DNA of 64,000 bases from Actinostola sp. cb2023 (lineage: Eukaryota; Cnidaria; Anthozoa; Actiniaria; Actinostolidae). A program made the position numbers and the translations under genes. The stretch lies in NCBI GenBank assembly GCA_033675265.1, contig JAUJYZ010001097.1, positions 340,501-404,500 of the forward strand, written 5' to 3'. Under the pieces are notes generated by a model. The model had not been told where the DNA came from, ran no database searches, and worked only from the letters and a program-made list of their open reading frames with translations. This document shows positions 44,801 through 55,700 of this stretch, piece by piece; within the stretch, counting starts at the first letter, position 1; each line of letters begins with the position of its first letter.

Positions 44801-44906
44801 CATCAACTACGGTTGTAATTTTACTCACTTGATGCTTCGTGTAATTTTCCACAAGAGCGTCACTCATTGCCTGTGAAAATCGCGTACTACGACCTTTTTT
44901 CTCCAT
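41821..44906 (-). CDS. Myb/SANT-like DNA-binding protein of Harbinger
   Basis: Exons deduced on the minus strand: ATG 44906 down to about 44825 (MEKKGRSTRFSQAMSDALVE); 44653-44532 (QVFSSTITNEKKREAWERVT); 44287-44174 (VKKRWEDMASQVKKKERT); 43713-43594 (VDNQDTPTCQSLNECEQ); 43285-43191; 42736-42680; and about 41873-41821 (CRPKKKIKKTLSDVQME). The first three form a trihelix/SANT-like domain with the conserved Trp residues of such Harbinger partners. The partner normally binds the element ends and imports the transposase. The exon 1-2 junction needs the donor GTAAAA rather than GTGAGT to keep frame, and the 43.6/43.3-kb junction does not keep phase as drawn, so later exons and the 3' end are uncertain. 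Confidence 0.7.
41966..43184. repeat. Inverted duplication within the Myb gene region
   Basis: AAACCAACCATGGCTAGAGA at 41966 is mirrored by CTCTCTAGCATGGTTGGTTT ending 43182. Matching inner blocks include ATCTCATTAGGTATTTATGC (about 42165 inverted, 42485 and 43010). A GATTCA hexamer repeat lies at 42966-42997. The structure is composite and contains one predicted exon. Confidence 0.7.
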
Positions 44907-45460
44907 TATCTGATAAATATATTATAGCGAATGTTAATATACGCAAGATTTAAAAACTTTTAATTTGCAAATCACAAGTTAAATTGAAAATGATACTTAC
45001 ATTTTTTGAAACAAACCTTTCAACAGTACGGCAAATGAAAGAAACGGCAACGTACTCCTGTCGGCTGGTAATCTATTTCTAGATGTGCAGACGCGTCTGC
45101 CACGAGTTTTCCCGCCAAAACTAGTGCATTGGGCTGCCAAGTCATGGCAAGGATAACAGGAAGAACATTGATATAATAAATGTTTCTCACTTACCTTGAT
45201 TAACATTTTAAAAATAAAGATACTAGAAATATGATACACAAGATATAGATCTCGAAATAAGCAAAATTACTACAACTGAATCGATTGCACCAATTCCACG
45301 ATCGACCAAGTTGAATCACTTGAATCTTTCATCAAACTGATCTATTGCAAAGTTTGGCAGTTCAAAGACCTTGCAAAGACTGACATACTTCAACAATGAA
45401 TTTACATACTAAATAATTTCGAAAGGATATAAACTCTTGTGGAAGATGAGAAGGCAATTC

Positions 45461-47879
45461 TCAGTTTTTATTTATTATTTGTTTATTTTATATTTATTTA
45501 CTATTTATTTACTTTATATTTATTTATTATTTATTTACTTTTTATTTATTTATTTTTTATTTATTTATTTATTCACTTTATATTAATTTATTATTTACTT
45601 TATATTTAATTTTTAATTATTTATTTATTTATTATTTACTTTATATTTATTTATTTATTATTTATTTATTTACTTTATATTTATTTATTATTTACTTTAT
45701 ATTTAATTTTTATTTATTATTTATTTACTTCATATTTATTTATTATTTATTTATTTATTTACTTTATATTTATTTTTTATTTATTTACTTTATATTTATT
45801 TATTATTTATGTACTTTATATTTATTTATTATTTACTTTATATTTAATTATTATTTATCTATTTATTATTTATTTACTTCATATTTATTTATTTATTTTA
45901 TATTTATTTATTATTTATTTACTTAATATTTATTTATTTATCTACCTAGAGAAATAATTCAAAATGGAAATAATTCATTGATATACCAATATGTATATAT
46001 CTGTAAGGGTCTGTAAGTATACAAATATTTTCATTTTGTTTATATATTCCTTTATTTCTTTAGTACGGCATTCATTTGCAAGCAAAAATGTACGTGATTG
46101 GATATAGAACAAGCTATAAATGAAGCATGCGCAGTACGTTGTACGGTTTCACAACACGAGGTATTTGTCAAATGTTCTCTGAAAGGTCTGTAAGTGACTG
46201 AAGTACGTTATGTTTATCAATCGACTACATTGAAATATCAATGAAAAACGGAATAACGTTAACGACCTAAAATAGTTCACGTCCACTGTGAATAGTAAGT
46301 TGATTGTTTGTGGGTCTTCTTGCTGGCATTGAATAACAACGTCGATTTTTGGGGATGGCCGTTTCGTTTGGATGGAATTTGTATCTGATTGACTACAAAT
46401 CACATGGAAAGATGAGCCATTGGATCTACTACACTGTTATTATACAAAGTGTCTGATTGACTACAAATCACATGGAAAGATGAACCATTGGATCTACTAC
46501 ACTGTTATTATACAAAGTGGGTCATTGACTACAAATCCATTCAACTTTAGAACAATTAATCATCGACATGAACCGAACCTTCGTGTACAAGTAAGCTACT
46601 ACAACTGTGCTCAAGTCTTTTTTTCTGAGATCAGGATTTATAATGTGATTCAATGGGATGTCATTTTACATCGACAAAAAAGGTATGACGGTTATGCATG
46701 TTTTTATAGTAAGCTTATTAAAATTCCTTTTTTAATAAGTGGATCCTTATAATTTTGATCGATTTGCCTTGGTCATGTTTGGAGGTACGTACGTTCTGCT
46801 CACACTGGAAGTTCATAATAAAATTGCCAAAAAAATCATATTAAGACGAGGACAACTTTATAATCAAGTGTAGTGTCTTATTTTACTTAGCCTCATTATC
46901 TTTGCCTTTAGATTTGTGCTTCGGCCTTTCAGTGAGCTGCGTGCAGCAGTCGATGGAAACGTAGTCAAATGTTATTTTAAGCTTAAGTTTATATTTTGTT
47001 ATTGACTTCGTCTTCGGGTTATTGATAAAAAGAGTTATACCGTAATTATAGTATAAGTGACCATTAAGCTTATATTGATAATTTAATGCATTACTAAATT
47101 AAAGTTCATGCATAAATGAAGAGGATTTTTCAGATTAACATGTACTTTTTAATGATACATCTACTATTTTTGATGTCCTCAAGAATTCTATTGAGTTTCA
47201 TAGTAAACTTACATTGATCTCTGTGTTACTTGTAGGAAATGATATCCAGTCATGTGCAATATCAACTATACAAGAAGAAACGTGTATACACCGGCTAACG
47301 CTGGCTTTGGACAGCCCGATGGTATCTGCTATGACTTTTAAAAAACTGCCTGATGCATAATATCGCAATGCTGTTAAGATCTGAAATATAATACATTGAT
47401 TGAGCAAATGTTACAATCAAAACGATATATTTTTCTTTCAATTTTCAATAGAAAATATATTTTAAAAGTAGATTTGATGTCGAAAGTCTTACCTGCACTT
47501 CGCAACTTAATGGGAAGTTGCGCTTCGTTCTTCTCCTCAACTCAGGCGACAATTTATTCACCAGCCATCTTATTCTTTCAGAAGACAACCTATATCTTTC
47601 CACCACCTCATTCTCGCGCATTCCGTCGAGGGAAATCCGATCTTTAAAAGTTTTTTCTTGACGAATTTGACCGAAGCAAATTGCTCCGGCCGCCATTTTT
47701 TCGTTTACGGGAAGTTAACGGGAGCATGCGAGCACCCGTAAACTTTCCGTGAATTAACGCAAAAAATAACGGGTCCGATAATAACGCGCACTTTGAGAAA
47801 CACCACTATAGTTGATCGGGAAGTTTACGGGTAGGTTAACGGGCCCGATAAGTTACCGCGCGCTTCGAGAAACGGGCCC
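45461..47879 (-). repeat. Right terminal inverted repeat of Harbinger
   Basis: Inverted copy of 37199-39346, near-identical in the coding parts, plus a 268-bp block (46027-46295) absent on the left. Its AT-rich tract is at 45462-45948. Confidence 0.93.
47213..47696 (-). pseudogene. Second copy of transposase exons 1-2 in the right inverted repeat
   Basis: 47696-47493 repeats exon 1 (identical protein, same ATG and donor). 47380-47213 repeats exon 2 with one Asn codon deleted (RCIH-VSSC). No catalytic exon follows on this strand; the next coding region downstream is the Myb gene. It is a structural duplicate whose splice sites and promoter appear intact. Confidence 0.9.
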
Positions 47880-47900
47880 CTGGGGTCTTAATTATTACTT

Positions 47901-48082
47901 AAGAAATATAAAACAGTTTTCCGTTTTATATACTCTGATCTAAACACGCAGGATGTTGGGAGAACACGAGAGAAGCGTAGGAAACCACGACGCGGAGTGG
48001 TTTCCAGCTTCTCAAGTGTTCTCCCAACATCCTGCGTGTTTAGATCAGAGTATATAAAGCGGAAAACTGTTTTATATTTCTT
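47901..48082. mobile_element. Near-perfect palindrome, 182 bp
   Basis: AAGAAATATAAAACAGTTTT through AACACGCAGGATGTTGGGAG is mirrored to 48082 with one T/C difference near the ends and a few near the centre. It lies 19 bp from the Harbinger end. Confidence 0.9.
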
Positions 48083-48159
48083 TTATAAAATAACTACAAT
48101 GATTTCTTTTTGAAAAAACCGTTTATTTACGTGAGATTCTACTGATCAAATTTGCAATT

Positions 48160-48365
48160 CTCCTGAAAAGCGTCAGAAATCGCCCATCGTCCAATCAAAT
48201 CTCGCGAAAGAAATCAAAATGGCAAGCGACTCGACAACTTTTGCCGTTTCGCCGTTTAATAAGTGTTTTGACAGGAAAAACATCTTGAAGAATGCTATTT
48301 TCTGTCAGAAAATTAAAGAAGAATGCTTCTTACGGCTTCCTTTTTCAGTTTGTGTGATCCTGTGA
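48160..48365 (+). promoter_or_regulatory. Promoter-like patch with a 48-codon ORF
   Basis: CCAAT (48191) and TCTCGCGA (48200-48207, the core of a known CpG-island promoter motif) precede ATG 48219, which opens MASDSTTFAVSPFNKCFDRK to TGA 48363-48365. It may mark the promoter of the downstream sacsin-like gene, whose first coding exon has an upstream acceptor, or a separate short transcript. The peptide is not recognised. Confidence 0.3.
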
Positions 48366-49210
48366 ATACGAAAAACGAAGAAAAGCTGAGCTAATGAAAA
48401 CGAATCGCCAACTTTTTGCCGAAATATTTGACAACTAGACGAATGAGCACAAAGTCTGCAGGTAGCCAAATATCCACAGTTTTTGTCGTATTTTAAAATC
48501 TTTTCAGCATTTTTCTCGACAAGTTAAGAATGTATTCGATGGACGTTTTTGAGACATTTAACAATTTTGTTTCTCTTTGGCATTTTTTACTAGAGATATT
48601 GTCAGGCAAACAGCTTGTCAATTTGTAGCTACAAGAATCGCTTGGTTTTGTGAGTAAGACTTATATAAGTTCGTTGCTTGGTATTTTCAGTCGTTGACTG
48701 ACTTGAGACTATAGAACTCATAGAACGGTTAGTATGTGATTGAGAAAACTGAGCAGTTAGATTATTTATAGCTCTCTTCGTTTATATTGTGGTTTGTGGA
48801 CAAAAGTGGACGATTCGTCACCAGTTTTTGGTGTATTTGCATGAAACTCAATTCTTGCAAGTTTTCAGTTTCAAAACAGCAAAATCACATCTAGATAGAA
48901 CTTGAACTTGAGAAAACAAGAAAAACTAATTATATGGCTTAATTTCGTTGAAAATATGTTTATTAAATAAAACAAATATTTGGTGTCGATCAAATCCACT
49001 GCATCGCTTCAAGGTCGTTCAAGGTCATGACGTAGAGTGTTATATTGCTCTCATCTAAAACGGTGTTTTGACCAATGAGAACGCGCATTATATCTAAATT
49101 ATTTTATAATATTTCATCAGCTGCAGTTCATTGGCCAAAAAAAAGGCTATTTTTGATAACCCAGGTCATAGGCCAACAGAAATTTGACAGGTTAACATGG
49201 GTTAATGCCA
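48366..49210 (+). other. Non-coding stretch upstream of the sacsin-like gene
   Basis: No gene is seen. This is presumably 5' UTR or first-intron sequence, since an acceptor AG lies directly before the start codon at 49730. Confidence 0.35.
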
Positions 49211-49383
49211 GGGGGGGGGGGGGGGGGGGGGCACTAAGGACACCCTATCCCAGACTAAATTAAAGCTTAATTAAAACCCGATCCCAGCCTTAAAAAGGCA
49301 AAAAATGATACCCTACCCCAGACCTGGGAGCTCAAAAACCATACTCTATCCCGCGGCACATACCCGTATAGTGTATATAGGGG

Positions 49384-49453
<70 letters not shown>
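49211..49453. repeat. G21 and C69 homopolymer runs bracketing a short segment
   Basis: Twenty-one G (49211-49231) and 69 C (49385-49453) flank 153 bp containing TACCCTA/CTATCCC motifs. The pattern of G-run left and C-run right resembles a MITE with homopolymer ends, such as the 36.9-kb element. The exact run lengths may be assembly-limited. Confidence 0.85.
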
Positions 49454-49454
<1 letters not shown>

Positions 49455-49731
49455 ATCATCATGATCGCTATTCAAACCAAATTACACCTTGTGGAGTTTG
49501 TGGGCCTCTTCATTTAACTATCACGGATCTTCTTGGTTAATGATCTCCTGCTGAGTTACAGCGAATTTCGTTAAGGTTTAGCTGCTTTTCCCTCGCCACT
49601 CATGTGTATACACAATATGCATATTGTGTGCTCAGAAAATTAGATTAGTTTAAAAAAGAGATTTAGTTTCGCTGCTCACACACTCGCAGCAATATAAGTT
49701 TATTAAGTAGCATTTATTTTTTTAAATCAGG

Positions 49732-52700
49732 ATGCCACCAAGAAAGCGCAAACAACCTTCAACTAGGTTGGCAGAAGATGAAGCAAGGCCAGAAAAGAGA
49801 CATCAGGCATCATCGGCTGAGTTATCGACATCAGGTACAATTGAACAAATTATACGAAATAAAATTAGCCATCACATATACAATGTAAGCCATATTTCTC
49901 CAGCATTGTTTACTGTGTTGCCTGTGAGAACAAGCTCAGCTCAAATATATATGGAACTATACACCAATGATTTCTTCATCTTTGATTTAATAGTCTTAAG
50001 ACTCTCCGTCGACCGACATATGCTTTGCGGGCGTTTGTTATTGTTTTGATTGCGTTGATTCAACTCTTCTTCGTCTGGATGAAAGCTTAGAAGCTTTGAA
50101 TACCATCCCCTTTTTCTTCTGGGTGGTTAGCTGGACAGCTAGGAGCTGAAAAAACATTATTTTAGGACATTTAATTCGAGATCGAAAATACATGTAGCGG
50201 CAAAAATTCAGGGTCAGCACAGAACCAATATTACTGCAGCAAAATTTCTGCAAATTCACGTACTATCCGTCAGTTTGGAACTAATAAACCTCGACTATTT
50301 GTTCTACTTCTCCACTGTTCTCGGAGAGATTCCCTTAGGTATATCACTGGTCTTTTGGGCCTACCTCGCCTCGTCTTGTAGGTTTGGCCGCCATCTTGAC
50401 TATAGCTTCTAAAACAATCGGCTCTTATTAAGCTGGATCTCCCACTCAAAACCATTATTTCAAAAAAATAGAAGAATCAAAACTTAGACATTTAGAGAAT
50501 GTTCTCGGAGAAAGAAATTGATAAGAACTTCATAGATGACGAGGATGCGAACAGATTATAACTTCATACCTTGCATACCGAGAAAAAGATCAATTTCGTA
50601 TCATACGAAAATACGATGAGCGCCAGCAAAGCATGTCGGTTGACGGAGAGACTTTAATAGTTTTAAGGCATACACACAATATATTTGATAACCATGCATG
50701 CATGGATGCATGTGGGTGTGCATTTGCGGTCACTTAATATGATATATGAAGTCTACTGTTCCTTATGGAGTGCATGTATGGCTCACTCTTAATGTTTTGT
50801 TTTACTTCATAACTTCTTCAATTTGCATTCGTTTAAAGGCAACTTTGGGCTCATCCAGCCCACACTTATACAGCAGATCAAAAAGATCTTGGACCAGTAT
50901 CCTGATGATGGTCAGATACTTAAGGTATATACTGTATATTTAAACAGTGGGAACCAATAAATACTTTGGTGGGTCAATCATCTTGATATGTTAGATTTAT
51001 TGGCATGGGTGGGGTGGTACTCTAACATGTTAGTGGGAACCAATAATTACTTTGGTGGGTCAATCATCTTGATATGTTAGATTTATTGGCATGGGTGGGG
51101 TGGTACTCTAACATGTTAGTGCAGGGAACCAATAATTACTTTGGTGGGTCAATCATCTTGATATGTTAGATTTATTGGCATGGGTGGGGTGGTACTCTAA
51201 CATGTTAGTGGGAACCAATAATTACTTTGGTGGGTCAATCATCTTGATATGTTAGATTTATTGGCATGGGTGGGGTGGTACTCTAAAAAAATGATGTACT
51301 TAAGGAATTTCTATAGAATCCTTTTCGTATGAGTGGGAAGTAGCTACGGTACGGTTCGTGCCGTGCAGTGACCAATTTATCGCGTTATCACCATGCCGTA
51401 TCCAAGCATTCTGATTGGCCGAGCGATGATTTTGCGCGCTGTGATTGGTTGAATACAATGTCTTCGATTCCATACCGTAACTGTTATTCCATACCGTAGG
51501 TTTCCCACTCATACGAAAATGACTCTACTATATAGTACAGTTAAACTCCCTATTTAATTACTTTAAAGTTCAAGAATCATGCATTCATTACGTCATCTGC
51601 AGTTCATTCATATCAAAGTAATGTTAATGTTATCTCACGATACAAAAGTGCATGGAGGCATCGTGAAATGCGCTATGTGACTTATTATTATTATTATTAC
51701 TATTATTATTATTACTATTATTATTATTACTATTATTATTATTACTATTATTATTATTACTATTATTATTATTACTATTATTATTATCATTATCATCATC
51801 GTCATCATCAACACTATTATTATTATTATTTTATTATTATTATTTTTACAATAATGAGTGATGATACTGCAGTAAGTTGGGATGTAATATAATCAGCAAC
51901 TGTTTTGGTTTTAGGAACTCATTCAAAATGCAGAAGATGCTGGAGCCAAAGAAGTGAAATTTTTAATAGATCATCATTCATATGGTACAGAGAATGTACA
52001 TCATCCAGGATTAGCAAAGTTTCAGGTATTGATGATAACATATTGTACAATCGTTGCCAAAATGGTTGGCACGATTGGATAATTGAGAACGTGCGTCATT
52101 AAAGTTTGGGTAAAAACGTTTTCTTTCTATACCTCCCCACCGCTCCGCTCCCCTCCCCCGTACAATGTTGTTGAGAGGAAATTGCTCATCGAGGGCCACA
52201 GGAAAATCACCACACACCATTACACTATCGCAACTTTGAGTGAGGGGGTAGGAAGGAGTCCAACAAGACAACTTGTCATGTTCTCAATGAAGAGCACTAG
52301 CTACGGTAAATGTGCTGCGTGCCAAGTAATTATGGCAACGATTGCAGGTACATGCATGTACCAAAATAAAATGCAACATCCAGTTGATGGACACAATCAT
52401 TTGAAAGAAGTACATGTAGGAAAGAAGGGAGGGAAGGGAGTGAGGGAAGAAAGGATGGTAGGAAGGACATTACTTGGGAAAAAGACTTAATTGCTGATGA
52501 TAGTGTGAAAATATATAGTTATAGCTCTGGTAACATACAATCTTTCTAAGGGTCCTGCACTATATGCTTACAATGATGCAAAGTTCAATGATGAAGACTG
52601 GAAAGGAGTGGGAATGTTGTGTGACAGTATTAAAGTCAAGGACCCAACAAAAGTTGGTCGTTTTGGTCTTGGGTTTAAGTCTGTGTTCCACATGACAGGT

Positions 52701-55700
52701 ATGAAATATTAGAGTCAAGTGGGAAGTAGTTACGGTACAGTTCGTGCGGTTACGGTACTGTGGGTTTAAGTCTGTGTTCCACATGACAGGTATGAAATAT
52801 TAGAGTCAAGTGGGAAGTAGTTACGGTACAGTTCGTGCGGTTACGGTACTGTGGGTTTAAGTCTGTGTTCCACATGACAGGTATGAAATATTAGAGTCAA
52901 GTGGGAAGTAGTTACGGTACAGTTCGTGCGGTTACGGTACTGTGGGTTTAAGTCTGTGTTCCACATGACAGGTATGAAATATTAGAGTCAAGTGGGAAGT
53001 AGTTACGGTACAGTTCGTGCGGTTACGGTACTGTGGGTTTAAGTCTGTGTTCCACATGACAGGTATGAAATATTAGAGTCAAGTGGGAAGTAGTTACGGT
53101 ACAGTTCGTGCGGTTACGGTACTGTGGGTTTAAGTCTGTGTTCCACATGACAGGTATGAAATATTAGAGTCAAGTGGGAAGTAGTTACGGTACAGTTCGT
53201 GCGGTTACGGTACTGTGGGTTTAAGTCTGTGTTCCACATGACAGGTATGAAATATTAGAGTCAAGTGGGAAGTAGTTACGGTACAGTTCGTGCGGTTACG
53301 GTACTGTGGGTTTAAGTCTGTGTTCCACATGACAGGTATGAAATATTAGAGTCAAGTGGGAAGTAGTTACGGTACAGTTCGTGCGGTTACGGTACTGTGG
53401 GTTTAAGTCTGTGTTCCACATGACAGGTATGAAATATTAGAGTCAAGTGGGAAGTAGTTACGGTACAGTTCGTGCGGTTACGGTACTGTGGGTTTAAGTC
53501 TGTGTTCCACATGACAGGTATGAAATATTAGAGTCAAGTGGGAAGTAGTTACGGTACAGTTCGTGCGGTTACGGTACTGTGGGTTTAAGTCTGTGTTCCA
53601 CATGACAGGTATGAAATATTAGAGTCAAGTGGGAAGTAGTTACGGTACAGTTCGTGCGGTTACGGTACTGTGGGTTTAAGTCTGTGTTCCACATGACAGG
53701 TATGAAATATTAGAGTCAAGTGCGAAGTAGTTACGGTACAGTTCGTGCGGTTACGGTACTGTGGGTTTAAGTCTGTGTTCCACATGACAGGTATGAAATA
53801 TTAGAGTCAAGTGGGAAGTAGTTACGGTACAGTTCGTGCGGTTACGGTACTGTGGGTTTAAGTCTGTGTTCCACATGACAGGTATGAAATATTAGAGTCA
53901 AGTGGGAAGTAGTTACGGTACAGTTCGTGCGGTTACGGTACTGTGGGTTTAAGTCTGTGTTCCACATGACAGGTATGAAATATTAGAGTCAAGTGGGAAG
54001 TAGTTACGGTACAGTTCGTGCGGTTACGGTACTGTGGGTTTAAGTCTGTGTTCCACATGACAGGTATGAAATATTAGAGTCAAGTGGGAAGTAGTTACGG
54101 TACAGTTCGTGCGGATACGGTACTGTGGGTTTAAGTCTGTGTTCCACATGACAGGTATGAAATATTAGAGTCAAGTGGGAAGTAGTTACGGTACAGGTCG
54201 TGCGGTTACGGTACTGTGGGTTTAAGTCTGTGTTCCACATGACAGGTATGAAATATTAGAGTCAAGTGGGAAGTAGTTACGGTACAGTTCGTGCGGTTAC
54301 GGTACTGTGGGTTTAAGTCTGTGTTCCACATGACAGGTATGAAATATTAGAGTCAAGTGGGAAGTAGTTACGGTACAGTTCGTGCGGTTACGGTACTGTG
54401 GGTTTAAGTCTGTGTTCCACATGACAGGTATGAAATATTAGAGTCAAGTGGGAAGTAGTTACGGTACAGTTCGTGCGGTTACGGTACTGTGGGTTTAAGT
54501 CTGTGTTCCACATGACAGGTATGAAATATTAGAGTCAAGTGGGAAGTAGTTACGGTACAGTTCGTGCGGTTACGGTACTGTGGGTTTAAGTCTGTGTTCC
54601 ACATGACAGGTATGAAATATTAGAGTCAAGTGGGAAGTAGTTACGGTACAGTTCGTGCGGTTACGGTACTGTGGGTTTAAGTCTGTGTTCCACATGACAG
54701 GTATGAAATATTAGAGTCAAGTGGGAAGTAGTTACGGTACAGTTCGTGCGGTTACGGTACTGTGGGTTTAAGTCTGTGTTCCACATGACAGGTATGAAAT
54801 ATTAGAGTCAAGTGGGAAGTAGTTACGGTACAGTTCGTGCGGTTACGGTACTGTGGGTTTAAGTCTGTGTTCCACATGACAGGTATGAAATATTAGAGTC
54901 AAGTGGGAAGTAGTTACGGTACAGTTCGTGCGGTTACGGTACTGTGGGTTTAAGTCTGTGTTCCACATGACAGGTATGAAATATTAGAGTCAAGTGGGAA
55001 GTAGTTACGGTACAGTTCGTGCGGTTACGGTACTGTGGGTTTAAGTCTGTGTTCCACATGACAGGTATGAAATATTAGAGTCAAGTGGGAAGTAGTTACG
55101 GTACAGTTCGTGCGGTTACGGTACTGTGGGTTTAAGTCTGTGTTCCACATGACAGGTATGAAATATTAGAGTCAAGTGGGAAGTAGTTACGGTACAGTTC
55201 GTGCGGTTACGGTACTGTGGGTTTAAGTCTGTGTTCCACATGACAGGTATGAAATATTAGAGTCAAGTGGGAAGTAGTTACGGTACAGTTCGTGCGGTTA
55301 CGGTACTGTGGGTTTAAGTCTGTGTTCCACATGACAGGTATGAAATATTAGAGTCAAGTGGGAAGTAGTTACGGTACAGTTCGTGCGGTTACGGTACTGT
55401 GGGTTTAAGTCTGTGTTCCACATGACAGGTATGAAATATTAGAGTCAAGTGCGAAGTAGTTACGGTACAGTTCGTGCGGTTACGGTACTGTGGGTTTAAG
55501 TCTGTGTTCCACATGACAGGTATGAAATATTAGAGTCAAGTGGGAAGTAGTTACGGTACAGTTCGTGCGGTTACGGTACTGTGGGTTTAAGTCTGTGTTC
55601 CACATGACAGGTATGAAATATTAGAGTCAAGTGGGAAGTAGTTACGGTACAGTTCGTGCGGTTACGGTACTGTGGGTTTAAGTCTGTGTTCCACATGACA

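Larger units (their letters stand above)
37199..47879 (+). mobile_element. PIF/Harbinger-type DNA transposon with >2-kb inverted repeats
   Basis: 10,681 bp starting GGGCCCGTTTCTCGAAGCGC and ending with its complement, flanked by CTG (37196-37198 and 47880-47882), a 3-bp duplication as expected for this superfamily. The terminal inverted repeats run about 37199-39346 and 45461-47879. The centre holds the catalytic exon of a HARBI1-type transposase (plus) and a Myb/SANT-like gene (minus), the two-gene set typical of Harbingers. Nested inside are a tRNA-derived SINE pair, a TA-flanked MITE and further palindromes. Confidence 0.95.
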
